Source of the DNA: Chroococcidiopsidaceae cyanobacterium YX2bin18
GTDB taxonomy: Bacteria; Cyanobacteriota; Cyanobacteriia; Cyanobacteriales; Chroococcidiopsidaceae
Length of the DNA: 42,626 nucleotides
Assembly: GCA_030446505.1 (NCBI GenBank)
Contig: JAUJND010000031.1
Span: 1 to 42,626 of the forward strand
Reading direction: 5' to 3'
Shown: positions 17,627 to 26,969 of the stretch, piece after piece
Position numbering within the stretch: the first letter of the stretch is position 1
Layout of the letters: each line of letters starts with the position of its first letter
Notes under the pieces: model-generated
What the model was told of the DNA's origin: nothing
What the model saw: the letters and a program-made list of their open reading frames with translations, nothing else
Database searches by the model: none
Made by a program: the position numbers and the translations under genes

Positions 17627-18703
17627 CTATTCATCAATTTGCCAGAGATCCTTCGTGGCTTCCTCGTCAAGGATTTTTTTCGGACGCATCACCAAAATAA
17701 CGCGCCCAAGCAGTGGTAGGTCTGGAGCCTCTGCAAACCACTGAAATTCTAATTGACCTGCTGGCTCAACAACAAAGTAGTTGTCTGCCTGCCATTCACG
17801 CTGGGCACGGTCTATGACTACTAGTACTTCTTCTGGGTTTCCGGGTGGACTAGTCGGCAGCGCTTCGCTGTCACTTAAAATCGCAACTGGATCTTCTGCA
17901 TTCAGCACGACTTGCCAACCAGGTACAGCAACTAAAACCCCTTCTCCGGAAAACTTCACCAACCGCAGTGGTCCCATTTCATCAATCAGGGGAACTGCCT
18001 GGAGATCCGTCTTGGTTAAGGGTAACTTTCCAACCACAGGAAGGATGCGGGGCAACTCCGCTTCAGTTTCCGACCTGTAAATTGGCATTCGTGGGGCGGG
18101 ACGTGTCTTAACTACAGTAAAGTCAGTCAGCAGTTTTTCAATTTGTTGCCGAGCAGTCTCGCTGTGAACAAAGTTTAATCCCCGCGCAATCAGACGCGCC
18201 CGTTCCTGGAAATCTGCATTTTGCCGAGCCGACTTCCAACACTGATAGGCCACAACATCTCCCGGATGAGATGAGAACTCGTCCGGCAGCTTTGTCATGG
18301 ATAGCTCCCTGAGCGTTCTAACAACTTCGTGAGTCCCCTCAGAATCGACATTCTTGGTCAAGAGTAGCTCTGCCGCAGCAACCCGTTGTGATTGGGCTAA
18401 AACACGTAACTCGTACAAACTATCGCTGCCCTTGTGCTCAAAATGAGCTAACACATTAGCTGAAGCATTGCCGTTTACTAGGCTCGTGTATACTTGCGCC
18501 GCTACGATAATCTGATTTTGCTGAATTGGCTCGAACCCAGTTTCCTCAAAAATTGCTTGGGGAGTATAGCCTGCTTTTTGTAACTGCTGGCAGGCTTTTC
18601 CCCACTCGATCCAGGTTCCTTGTTTTTGACGGAGCGATCGCAAAAGCTCTTCAGCATTAATTTCAGGTTCAGGGAGCGGGGAAGTTGGTGATATTTCAGT
18701 CAT
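17627..18703 (-). CDS. raf1: Rubisco accumulation factor 1 (Raf1)
   Basis: The 358-residue protein matches Raf1. It has an N-terminal alpha-helical domain (EELLRSLRQKQGTWIEWGKA, then FEETGFEPIQQNQIIVAAQV), a linker near residue 200 (RPAPRMPIYRSETEAELPRI) and a C-terminal beta domain containing LPLLGRVILVMRP. Raf1 is a dimeric assembly chaperone that brackets RbcL dimers and promotes L8 core formation. It acts alongside RbcX, encoded 15 kb away. The gene converges on mcdB with a 19-bp gap and lies 79 bp downstream of the LysR regulator on the same strand, so the two may be cotranscribed. It is intact. Confidence 0.9.
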   Translation of the reverse strand: MTEISPTSPLPEPEINAEELLRSLRQKQGTWIEWGKACQQLQKAGYTPQAIFEETGFEPIQQNQIIVAAQVYTSLVNGNASANVLAHFEHKGSDSLYELRVLAQSQRVAAAELLLTKNVDSEGTHEVVRTLRELSMTKLPDEFSSHPGDVVAYQCWKSARQNADFQERARLIARGLNFVHSETARQQIEKLLTDFTVVKTRPAPRMPIYRSETEAELPRILPVVGKLPLTKTDLQAVPLIDEMGPLRLVKFSGEGVLVAVPGWQVVLNAEDPVAILSDSEALPTSPPGNPEEVLVVIDRAQREWQADNYFVVEPAGQLEFQWFAEAPDLPLLGRVILVMRPKKILDEEATKDLWQIDE

Positions 18704-18782
18704 TTTAGGAATGGAGACTACACTTCAATTATGGGTGGACAATTAATGCTTCTCATCACTTAGAACAGGCGGAGAGCATAAA

Positions 18783-19716
18783 CTATGTCTTGTGCATAAA
18801 TAATTCTAAGGTTGTTTGCTCTGCAATCTGCTTTCCTTCGTCTAGGAGATATTCCAGAAAAGTGCGAGCGACAACAGATAGCTGCTTGCTGCCTGGATAA
18901 ACGACATACCAATAGCGTTGGATGGGAAAGCCTTCCACATCCAGAATTGTCAGTGGACCTTTTGTGCCTTCGAGTGCTAAAGAGTGGCATGACAATACCG
19001 AGACTCCCAAGCCGCCTGCGATCGCCTGCTTGATCGCCTCATTACTACCAATTTCCATCTCAACGTTGAGCGCAACCCTATTTTCTTCAAAGAAATGTTC
19101 CACTGCCATGCGGGTTCCTGAACCTGGTTCGCGCATAATAAAAGGCTCCTCAGCAAGGCGCTGCAAGGGAATGTTCTTCTCTTGAGCCAGAGGATGATTG
19201 TGCGGTGCGATCGCAACCAAGGGATTTTCTAAAACCGGACGCAGGTTGATATCCAGATTGGACGGTGGTTGTCCCAGAATATAGAGGTCGTCAAGATTTT
19301 CACTCAGGCGCTCCAGTACGCGCTGGCGATTTATGACTTGCAGAGAAATGTTGATTTCTGGATAACGGTGACGAAACGGACCAAGCAAACGCGGGACAAA
19401 ATATTTAGCGGTTGTGATTACTGCCAGTCGGAGATTTCCTGCTTGAGTCCTTTAAGATCTGCCAAAGTCATTTCCATCTGGGACAATCTCTCGGAAATAT
19501 CTCGGCACACCTTCAAGACTTCTTGTCCTGCATCGGTTAAGTAGAGGCGCTTGCCACCTGTTCAAACAGTGGTAGACCAACTGCTTTTGTTAGCTGCTTC
19601 ATCTGTTGGGAGATAGTCGGTTGAGTCAGAAATAGCTCTTCCGCGCGCGAGTAAAGCTGCCATGCTTAGCGATCGCCTTCAAAGACTTGCAACTGATGCA
19701 GCGTTGCCTGCTTCAA
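18783..19716 (-). pseudogene. cmpR: LysR regulator, CmpR-like, frameshifted
   Basis: The C-terminal effector domain is intact in one frame (FVPRLLGPFRHRYPEINISL onward). The N-terminal helix-turn-helix must be assembled from several frames: LHQLQVFEAIAKHGSF, AEELFLTQPTISQQMKQLTK, VGLPLFEQVGKRLYLTDAG. I count four single-base changes in the first 330 bp, three of them losses (including a missing G in two G runs) and one extra G. A TTG at 19716 behind AAGGAG is the likely start. The family controls CO2-limitation genes (CmpR, CcmR/NdhR, RbcR). Its divergent placement about 520 bp from cmpA is the classical arrangement for CmpR, which activates cmpABCD under low CO2. NdhR or RbcR cannot be excluded by sequence alone. 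Confidence 0.7.
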
Positions 19717-20237
19717 CGTTCCTTCTCCTTAAAAATTAATCATAGAGAAAATCTATCACAGCTTGTTAAATATTGGCTATCAACTATGCTTTTTGAACAC
19801 AATCTCAAGTGAATGAAATATAAGTGCAACTTCTCTCATTCAAGCATTATGGCTGTGTTCTGATTTACTTTGTTCTGCATAACTCTGGGGTTAATGCCAA
19901 AATAACTCCGCATTTTACTATAGATATAATCTATTGTATTTATATAAAACTTTGTCTTTTATCTATTGAATCTACAGGGTATTATCATTGCAGTTCTAAG
20001 ATTGCTAGATTTTTACCTCCAAACCTTAGCTCAGCATCAAAACTCACAATGTTTGAACTAGTATTGCCGAGCGTCATCTCAACTTACTTTGTGGCGCTGA
20101 TTCTCTTCTATTTTGTGACGTACTTTTTTGGCATCGGTCGTGAGCGACAGCCCAACGAATCGCGGATCTAGCTAAATCCATCTCTAGATGAGATTGAAGT
20201 TGAAATCAGATCTGACTCACCTGTGTAAGGAGATTTT
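19717..20237. promoter_or_regulatory. cmpR-cmpA divergent control region
   Basis: This 521-bp AT-rich spacer lies between the divergent regulator gene and cmpA and should hold the cmp promoter and CmpR-binding sites. I looked for the TTA-N7/8-TAA pattern reported for CmpR and found only near misses, such as TTA-N9-TAA near 19890. It also contains a small membrane-protein ORF (listed separately), and cmpA has the ribosome-binding site GTAAGGAGA just before its ATG. Confidence 0.45.
20049..20171 (+). CDS. Small single-span membrane protein, unknown
   Basis: An ATG at 20049 opens a 40-codon frame. It encodes a hydrophobic segment of about 25 residues (VLPSVISTYFVALILFYF is its core) followed by a polar tail FGIGRERQPNESRI and a stop 66 bp before cmpA. 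The hydrophobic-span-plus-charged-tail layout resembles the small subunits of thylakoid complexes and transporters, but I do not recognise the family. No strong ribosome-binding site is visible. The frame is open further upstream without clear protein character, so the ATG is the sensible start. It could be a chance ORF in the cmp leader. Confidence 0.4.
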   Translation: MFELVLPSVISTYFVALILFYFVTYFFGIGRERQPNESRI

Positions 20238-21596
20238 ATGAGCCAATTTTTAAATCAATTTTCTCGCCGCAAATTTCTGCTGACAGTAGGAGCATCTGCT
20301 GTAGGTTCAGTATTTCTCAAGGGATGTTTAGGAAATCCCCCTGATACTACTACTCAAGTACAGCAGGTTTCTGCCGCCGACATTAGCCCAGCACAAGCAC
20401 CGGAAACTCCTAAAGTCAAGCTGGGATATATCCCCATCGTTGAGGCGGCTCCCCTAATTATTGCTAAGGAAAAAGGCTTTTTTGCTAAGTACGGCATGAC
20501 CGAAGTTGAACTTGCTAAGCAAGCTTCCTGGGGTGCAATGCGGGACAACACTGAGATTGGTTCAGGAGGTGGTGGTGTTGATGGCGGTCAATATCAGATG
20601 CCAATGCCGCATCTGATTACTGAAGGTTTAATCACCAAGGGCAACCAGAAAATTCCCATGTATGTGTTGGCGCAGTTAATCACCCAGGGAAATGGGATTG
20701 CAGTTGCCACCAAGCACCAAGGAAAAGGACTGGAGTTAAACCTAGCAAAAGGTGGGAAGGGATTATTCGATCAGCTGAAATCATCAAAAACTCCTTTCAC
20801 CGCCGCCTACACCTTTGCCCAAGTTAACCAGGATTTCTGGATTCGCTACTGGTTAGCAGCAGGCGGTGTTAATCCTGATACTGAGGTGAAGTTGATTCCA
20901 GTTCCAGCAGCCCAAACTGTCGCCAATATGAAAACGGGGACGATGGATGCTTTTAGTACTGGAGATCCCTGGCCCTACCGGATCGTCAATGACAAAATTG
21001 GCTTCATGGCAGTATTGACAGGGGAGATGTGGAAAAATCATCCTGAAGAATACTTTGCCATGCGCGCAGACTGGGCTGATAAAAATCCCAAGGCTACCAA
21101 AGCACTCTTAAAAGGCATCATGGAAGCGCAGCAGTGGTTAGATAACTTTGACAACCGCGAAGAAGCAGCTCGAATTCTCAGTGGACGTAATTATTTCAAT
21201 CTTCCAGTCGAAATTCTTATAGAGCCATTCCAAGGCAAGTATGACATGGGTGATGGTCGTGTGATTGATGATAAATCGATGGCAGCGTATTACTGGAAAG
21301 ATGAAAAAGGTAGCGTCTCCTATCCCTACAAGAGTCACGATCTTTGGTTTTTAACTGAAAGTGTGCGCTGGGGCTTTTTGCCTCAAGATACCTTGGCAAA
21401 TGCTAAGGCGCTAATTGATAAAGTTAACCGAGAAGATATCTGGAAAGAAGCGGCTTCGGAAGCAGGCATTGCCGCTGCTGATATTCCTGCAAGTACATCT
21501 CGCGGTGTTGAAACGTTTTTTGATGGGATCAAATTTGATCCAGAAAATCCAACTGCTTACCTGAAGAGTTTAAAAATCAAGAAAGTAAACGTGTAG
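20238..21596 (+). CDS. cmpA: Bicarbonate ABC transporter substrate-binding lipoprotein CmpA
   Basis: This is a 452-residue NrtA/CmpA-family solute-binding protein. The N-terminus has a twin-arginine-like SRRKFL and a lipobox ending at C30 (SVFLKGC), so it is a lipoprotein anchored on the periplasmic face of the plasma membrane. The mature part starts with [20 protein letters not shown]. Segments [15 protein letters not shown] and [14 protein letters not shown] look like bicarbonate-binding CmpA rather than nitrate-binding NrtA, which from memory has CVGEPW at the second site. The surrounding carbon-concentration genes and CmpR-like regulator support this, and no nitrate assimilation gene (nirA, narB) is present. 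It is the first gene of cmpABCD and is intact. Confidence 0.82.
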   Translation: MSQFLNQFSRRKFLLTVGASAVGSVFLKGCLGNPPDTTTQVQQVSAADISPAQAPETPKVKLGYIPIVEAAPLIIAKEKGFFAKYGMTEVELAKQASWGAMRDNTEIGSGGGGVDGGQYQMPMPHLITEGLITKGNQKIPMYVLAQLITQGNGIAVATKHQGKGLELNLAKGGKGLFDQLKSSKTPFTAAYTFAQVNQDFWIRYWLAAGGVNPDTEVKLIPVPAAQTVANMKTGTMDAFSTGDPWPYRIVNDKIGFMAVLTGEMWKNHPEEYFAMRADWADKNPKATKALLKGIMEAQQWLDNFDNREEAARILSGRNYFNLPVEILIEPFQGKYDMGDGRVIDDKSMAAYYWKDEKGSVSYPYKSHDLWFLTESVRWGFLPQDTLANAKALIDKVNREDIWKEAASEAGIAAADIPASTSRGVETFFDGIKFDPENPTAYLKSLKIKKVNV

Positions 21597-21753
21597 CTTT
21601 CCACCTCTCTGTTAGCAATAAATTTTGGACTGAAAGTTTGAGCTTTTGAGTAGCCCAGTTTATTCAAAATCTGAAAAAGAGTCAAAGATAATAATTGCTA
21701 ATAGGAAATCTTTGATTGCAATTAATCAACCGAATTAAAGGAAAATAGAGTTA

Positions 21754-22590
21754 ATGACCACATTTCCAAGACGTTCAAATAATGCCCTAGCTAACGGTTG
21801 GGTATCCCGCCTGAATAAGCACTTTCCTGACCTGATACCCCCGATCGCGGCGATCGCTATTTTTCTGATTATCTGGCAGCTGTTTTCTTGGATACCAGGA
21901 GCAACACTACCAGGACCAATACAGGTTGTTCAAGATACTTGGATACTAATTTTCTGGCCTTTTTACGACCGGGGTGGGACAGATAAAGGTTTATTTTGGC
22001 AGATTCTTGCCAGTCTCCAGCGGGTAGCTATCAGTTACACCCTAGCAGCAATTGTTGGTATTGGTTTGGGCATCTTAGTTGGTACGAATAAAATGATGTC
22101 TAAAGCTTTAGATCCCATTTTCCAATTATTGCGAACTGTACCGCCTTTGGCTTGGGTTCCTATTGCTTTGGCAGCTTTGCGACAGAACGAACCAGCAGCC
22201 CTTTTCGTAATTTTTATCACAGCAATTTGGCCAATTTTAATCAATACGGCGGTGGGAGTGAAGCAAATTCCCCAAGATTACAACAACGTAGCCAAAGTTT
22301 TGCAACTTACTCGCAAGGAGTATTTCTTTAATATTCTTATTCCTGCTGCTCTTCCATACATTTTTACGGGTTTAAGAATTGCAATTGGCTTGGCTTGGTT
22401 AGCAATTATTGCAGCAGAAATTGTCATGTCTGGTATTGTCGGAATCGGCTTTTTCATCTGGGAAGCATATCAAAATAACAACGTCAGTGAGGTGATATTA
22501 GCTCTAATTTATATCGGTGTTGTTGGTTTACTGTTGGACAAAATGATGGGTTGGATCGAAACACGGATTCTACCGGAAGGACAAAAGTAG
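21754..22590 (+). CDS. cmpB: Bicarbonate ABC transporter permease CmpB
   Basis: The 278-residue inner-membrane permease of the NrtB/CmpB/SsuC family has about six hydrophobic spans and the EAA-type loop near residue 190 (NVAKVLQLTRKEYFFNILIP), which contacts the ATPase subunits. LPGPIQVVQDTW and ILASLQRVAISYTLAAIVGI are typical family segments. It acts as the channel of BCT1, the high-affinity HCO3- importer induced by low CO2. It follows cmpA after 157 bp and precedes cmpC by 89 bp, a gap filled with short repeats. It is intact, and the ATG at 21754 is preceded by AAAGGAAAA. Confidence 0.82.
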   Translation: MTTFPRRSNNALANGWVSRLNKHFPDLIPPIAAIAIFLIIWQLFSWIPGATLPGPIQVVQDTWILIFWPFYDRGGTDKGLFWQILASLQRVAISYTLAAIVGIGLGILVGTNKMMSKALDPIFQLLRTVPPLAWVPIALAALRQNEPAALFVIFITAIWPILINTAVGVKQIPQDYNNVAKVLQLTRKEYFFNILIPAALPYIFTGLRIAIGLAWLAIIAAEIVMSGIVGIGFFIWEAYQNNNVSEVILALIYIGVVGLLLDKMMGWIETRILPEGQK

Positions 22591-22591
22591 T

Positions 22592-22676
22592 TAGTAGTCA
22601 TTAGTCATTAGTTAATAAATAAGAAGTAATGACTAATGATCCAGTAAGGATTAATAACCAATGACTAAGGACTAAG
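22592..22676. repeat. Short heptad repeats (GTCATTA / TAATGAC)
   Basis: The cmpB-cmpC gap consists of heptamer-type repeats: TAGTCATTAGTCATTAGTTA on one side, and TAATGACTAATGA and CAATGACTAAGGACTAAGGA on the other. Parts are inverted relative to one another and could fold into a hairpin in the transcript. Such short tandem repeats are frequent between genes of multicellular cyanobacteria. Function is unknown; effects on mRNA stability are possible. Confidence 0.7.
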
Positions 22677-22679
22677 GAC

Positions 22680-24683
22680 ATGAGCATTTTTGTTGCCGTT
22701 GACCAAATTGACAAAGTTTTTCCATTAGCTGGCGGTGGTAGCTATGTCGCCCTTAAAGGAATTGACCTCCAGATTAAAAAGGGAGAATTTGTTTCTCTAA
22801 TTGGTCACTCTGGTTGTGGGAAATCCACGCTGTTGAATATGGTGGCAGGTCTGGATTTGCCAAGCGAGGGTGTAGTGACCCTAGAAGGGCAAAGAATTAT
22901 TAAGCTCAGCCAGATCGGATGGTGGTATTCCAGAATTATTCGCTGTTGCCTTGGCGGACAGTACGCGAAAACATTGCCCTCGCTGTGAACTCGGTGATGA
23001 AGGATCTGCCTGCGGGCGATCGCCGCCAAATTATTGAGCAGCATATTGATATGGTAGGACTGCGCGGGGCTGCGGATAAGCAACCAGCACAGTTGTCGGG
23101 TGGCATGAAACAACGGGTAGCGATCGCCCGTGCCTTAGCAATCCGTCCCAAACTCCTGCTACTTGATGAACCTTTTGGCGCTTTGGATGCCTTAACGCGG
23201 GGCAATTTGCAAGAGCAGCTTCGATGAAAATCTGTGAAGAAAACGAAGTCACCGCTGTCATGGTTACTCACGATGTCGATGAAGCGGTGCTGTTGTCTGA
23301 CCGAATTGTCATGCTCACGAATGGACCAGAATCAAAAATTGGTCAGATTTTAGAGGTGGATATCCCTCGCCCCCGTAAACGGATGGAAGTAGTGGAACAC
23401 CCCAGCTACTACAGCTTACGCAGTGAGATGATTTACTTCCTCAATCAGCAGAAGCGGATTAAGAAAATTCGGGCAAGAAAAACACTGCGATCGCGCGTCA
23501 TGGGCTAGAAAAAGTCAACTTAGAACTTGGCTTTTTGCCTTTAACCGCTTGTGCGCCGCTAGCTGTAGCCAAAGAAAAAGGCTTCTTTACCAAGCATGGC
23601 TTAGATGAAGTCACCTTAGTGCGTGAATCTAACTGGCGGGGAATTACCGATGGCATTACTGGCGGTTATTTGGATGCCGCCCAAATGCCATCGGGGATGC
23701 CACTGTGGTTAACTCTGGGTGGACATGAAAACCGACCAGTGCCGATTGTCACTTCCCTAACCATGACCCGTAACGGCAATGCAATCACTCTAGCGAAGCG
23801 CTTCTACGACCAAGGGGTTTACAGTTTATCCGACTTTAAGGAAATGCTGCATAACACCCGCAAGGCCACCATCGAATGGGAATGGTGCATCCATCCTCTA
23901 TGCACAATCTGCTGTTGCGTTACTGGCTGGCAGCTGGCGGTATTGACCCGATCGCGACGTTAAGCTGACAACTATTCCTCCTGCCCAGATGGTAGTTGAT
24001 CTGCAAGCCGGAAGTATTGATGGTTACTGCGTAGGGGAACCCTGGAACCTCCGCGCTGCCGACGAAGGTATTGGCTTTACCATTGCTACGGACTTAGAAA
24101 TCTGGTTGGGACACCCAGGTAAAGTTCTTGGTGTCCGTGAAGATTGGGCTGCGGCTTATCTAACACCCACATTGCCCTAGTCAAAGCGCTCTTGGAAGCT
24201 TGCCATTACTGTGCAGATTCGGCTCATAGCCAGGAAATTCGAGAGATTTTGGCACGGCGAGAGTATGTAAGTACCGATCTGGCTTATATCCAGATGGGAG
24301 ACCCAAATAGCTCAACGTGTAGCTTTGGATCATCCGATGCGGGAGTATGCCCATCACCAATTTTATGGCGCATCTGGTGTCAATCGCCCCAGCCGGACTG
24401 AGCAACTTTGGATTATGACGCAATTAGCTCGTTGGGGTGACACTCCCTTCCCAGAAACTGGGTAGAAATCCTAGAACGGGTATGTCGAGTCGGTGTGTTT
24501 AGCACAGCAGCACGAGAACTTGGTCTTGGCGATATTAGTTACACTCGCAGCGCGATTCAACTGTTTGACGGCACTGTGTTTAATGCCGACGATCCGATCG
24601 CCTATCTCAACAGTTTGGCAATTAAACAGGATTTTTCAGTTGCGGAAGTGGTACTCGACTCACGTTCGACCGCAGCCGCTTAA
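22680..24683 (+). pseudogene. cmpC: Bicarbonate transporter ATPase-sensor fusion CmpC, many frameshifts
   Basis: The first 830 bp encode an ABC ATPase: Walker A GHSGCGKST, Q-loop [11 protein letters not shown], signature [15 protein letters not shown], Walker [13 protein letters not shown] and the switch THDVDEA. The remaining 1.15 kb encode a CmpA/NrtA-like solute-binding domain (LTACAPLAVAKEKGFFTKHG, then [14 protein letters not shown], ending FNADDPIAYLNSLAIKQ). This fusion is unique to CmpC/NrtC, where the C-terminal domain senses substrate and gates transport. The total span equals about 667 codons, the normal length, but the reading frame changes about seven or eight times, including a lost C in a C run near 23950. 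The flanking cmpB and cmpD are intact. Confidence 0.8.
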
Positions 24684-24761
24684 TGCCGAGGCGCGGGACG
24701 AGGAATAAAAACTCCTTTGCCTGCTTTCCATCTCCCTACTTTTTTTACTACAACTAGATCA

Positions 24762-25616
24762 ATGCATAATCGTACTCTTGTTTATACCGACACAAGCAAA
24801 CAAACAGTAGTAAACGCAACTCAACATAATCCTTTTTTAGTCATTGAGGACGTTTCCAAAGTCTATCCGACACCAAAGGGACCTTACACTGTACTAGAAG
24901 GCGTGAACCTCACCGTCTCTGAGGGTGAGTTTATCTGCGTTATTGGTCACTCTGGCTGTGGTAAATCAACGCTGCTGAATATGGTGTCGGGTTTCAATAC
25001 GCCTAGTAGCGGCAAGGTAGAACTTAGTTCCAAGCCGATTACTAAACCGGGACCCGATCGCATGGTAGTGTTCCAGAACTACGCTTTGCTGCCTTGGAAG
25101 ACTGCTTTTGAAAACATCTACATCGCCGTTAACGCAGTTTTCCCGAACAAGCCAGAGGCAGAGAAGCGGGCGATCGTGCGTCACCATTTGGAACTAGTAG
25201 GATTGACGGAAGCTGCGGACAAAAAGCCGCCGCAACTTTCCGGTGGGATGAAACAGCGGGTTTCAATTGCAAGAGCTTTGGCAGTTCGTCCCAAAGTTTT
25301 GATTCTAGATGAACCGTTTGGGGCATTAGATGCGATTACCAAGGAAGAATTACAAGAAGAACTGCTGAAAATTTGGAATGAGAACCGAGCGACTGTGTTG
25401 ATGATTACCCATGACATTGATGAAGCTTTGTTCCTTGCAGATCGGTTAGTGATGATGACAAATGGTCCAGCTGCCAGCATCGGTGAGGTGATGGAGATTC
25501 CCTTTCCGCGTCCGCGCGATCGCACTCGGATTATGGAAGATCCGCAATACTACAAGTTGCGGAACTACGCATTGGATTTCCTCTACCACCGCTTTGCCCA
25601 CGACGATGTGGGTTAG
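24762..25616 (+). CDS. cmpD: Bicarbonate ABC transporter ATPase CmpD
   Basis: The 284-residue ABC ATPase contains Walker A GHSGCGKSTLLNMV, Q-loop VVFQNYALLPWK, signature [15 protein letters not shown], Walker [12 protein letters not shown] and ITHDIDEA. It is the single-domain partner of CmpC in the BCT1 importer. I use the ATG at 24762 (MHNRTLVYTD) instead of a TTG 45 bases upstream, whose extension (PAFHLPTFFTTT) lacks family character. It begins 78 bp after the cmpC stop and ends just before the psiE-like gene. It is intact. Confidence 0.82.
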   Translation: MHNRTLVYTDTSKQTVVNATQHNPFLVIEDVSKVYPTPKGPYTVLEGVNLTVSEGEFICVIGHSGCGKSTLLNMVSGFNTPSSGKVELSSKPITKPGPDRMVVFQNYALLPWKTAFENIYIAVNAVFPNKPEAEKRAIVRHHLELVGLTEAADKKPPQLSGGMKQRVSIARALAVRPKVLILDEPFGALDAITKEELQEELLKIWNENRATVLMITHDIDEALFLADRLVMMTNGPAASIGEVMEIPFPRPRDRTRIMEDPQYYKLRNYALDFLYHRFAHDDVG

Positions 25617-25620
25617 GAGA

Positions 25621-26064
25621 ATGCGGCGGAAAGTTACGGATATGGGCAAGGACGACAATTTTTTATTTTTGATTGAAAAGATAGAAAACGTTGTCTCCAA
25701 AGCCCTCTCCTTAGCGATGGTAATCGTGATTCTTGTCGCCGTTTGCGATCTAGGGCTTGTGCTAGCTAAACAACTGTTTGCACCACCCTATGGCTTCTTA
25801 GGCAGAACCTTGATTGAGATTTTTGGTTTGTTTTTGAATATCTTAATCGCCCTAGAAATTTTGGAGAATCTCACAGCTTATTTAAGAAAGCACATTGTTC
25901 AAGTTGAGCTAGTCATTGTTACTTCTATCACTGCTATCGCTCGTAAAATTATTATTTTAGACTTTGAAAAAACCTCTGGGATAGACTTGATTGGGTTGGC
26001 GATAGCAATTTTTTCTTTGGCAATTAGTTACTGGATTATTCGGCGGACAACATTGAATAGCTAA
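25621..26064 (+). CDS. PsiE-like membrane protein
   Basis: The 147-residue protein has four hydrophobic helices (ALSLAMVIVILVAVCDLGLV, LIEIFGLFLNILIALEILE, VELVIVTSITAIARKIIIL, and LIGLAIAIFSLAISYWII) in the layout of the phosphate-starvation-inducible PsiE family. Its biochemical role is unknown in any species. The ATG at 25621 lies 4 bp after the cmpD stop with TAGGAGA as a ribosome-binding site, so it is probably the last gene of the cmp operon. Upstream in-frame codons overlap cmpD and are unlikely to be used. Its cotranscription with a bicarbonate importer is noteworthy. Confidence 0.75.
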   Translation: MRRKVTDMGKDDNFLFLIEKIENVVSKALSLAMVIVILVAVCDLGLVLAKQLFAPPYGFLGRTLIEIFGLFLNILIALEILENLTAYLRKHIVQVELVIVTSITAIARKIIILDFEKTSGIDLIGLAIAIFSLAISYWIIRRTTLNS

Positions 26065-26144
26065 GCAATAGAATTTATAATTAAGTTGTGGATCGCATCA
26101 AAGATTATCGTGATTTCCATTGCAGTTTGCGACATCACTCTGTT

Positions 26145-26246
26145 AGGAGTTACGCAGTTGAATGTCATGCTGAACGCAGTGAAGCATCCCAGAGATTCTT
26201 CGCTACCGCTCAGAATGACATTACTGCGTCCAACTGCGTAAGTCCT
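26145..26246. mobile_element. MITE-like palindromic repeat
   Basis: This is a 102-bp element with 16-bp terminal inverted repeats (AGGAGTTACGCAGTTG against CAACTGCGTAAGTCCT, one mismatch) around an inner imperfect palindrome. The inner arms, TGTCATGCTGAACGCAG and CGCTCAGAATGACA, belong to a very common TGTCATTCTGAGCG-type bacterial repeat. ACTTACGCA-type ends are widespread on small cyanobacterial elements. No clear target duplication is visible. Confidence 0.7.
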
Positions 26247-26363
26247 GTCTGTATTAGTCCGATAACGATAGTTATGCGCCCAGAAATATTATCTATTGTT
26301 TCATAAAGAAAAAAAATGACATAAATAAAGTAGTTTTTTTAATCTAATATCTGGAGTAGAGAA

Positions 26364-26888
26364 ATGTTAAAGCAACCTAAAGAATTTGTATTTATAATGC
26401 TAAAGCCAGCCGCATTAAATAATATAAAAACAACTAATTTTATTAAACAGGAACTTTTAAAGTATGGCAATATTAAATATATTAAAGAGTCTGTTATTGT
26501 AGACAAATCAATAATATTAAAACATTACAAAGATTCCAAATCATCATTGTGGTATCCACTCATCGTAAATTATTTGTCTGGTAAAGTAGTACAACATTTT
26601 ATATTAGAATTTGACCCTAACAAACACAATCTTTTGGTTAATAATATAAAATATTCATTTGCAGATTTTTTGAGAAAGCAAGTCATCGAACCAGCTAACC
26701 TATTTAAAACAAAAAAATATCACATTAGAAGATTGGCTCTAAGCAAGTTTTCATCTTTTTTGTTAGATAATTTAATTCACTGCTCAGCCACCACTCAAGA
26801 AGCATTAGATGAAATACGTATTTGGTATAAAGATTGTCCAATTGTACTAGAAGAATTTGATACAAAAGCATCGGCATTATTGAAATAA
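26364..26888 (+). CDS. Nucleoside diphosphate kinase-fold protein, divergent
   Basis: The 174-residue protein is strikingly AT-rich and resembles NDK along its length. VFIMLKPAAL (K14) matches the NDK VKPDG strand; HYKDSK (54-59) matches HYADLK; YPLIVNYLSGKVVQHFILE matches the FPGLVKYMSSGPVVAMV region. NLIHCSATTQEALDEIRIWY near the end matches the NIIHGSDSVESAEKEIALWF segment and keeps Asn136 and the phospho-accepting His139. The middle, where NDK binds nucleotide (R-x-x-L-G-x-T-N-P), is replaced by an unrelated Lys-rich stretch. It may have changed substrate or lost kinase activity. Codon use differs from its neighbours and the gene sits just after a MITE, which suggests acquisition. The fold call is mine by motif; I do not know the subfamily. 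Confidence 0.6.
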   Translation: MLKQPKEFVFIMLKPAALNNIKTTNFIKQELLKYGNIKYIKESVIVDKSIILKHYKDSKSSLWYPLIVNYLSGKVVQHFILEFDPNKHNLLVNNIKYSFADFLRKQVIEPANLFKTKKYHIRRLALSKFSSFLLDNLIHCSATTQEALDEIRIWYKDCPIVLEEFDTKASALLK

Positions 26889-26969
26889 ATAATAAAATTA
26901 GTATGCTTGTACTTCAAGTAAGCGCTGGCGAATCCACAGAGCCAGTAGAGGTAGTGCTAGTCGATAGCC

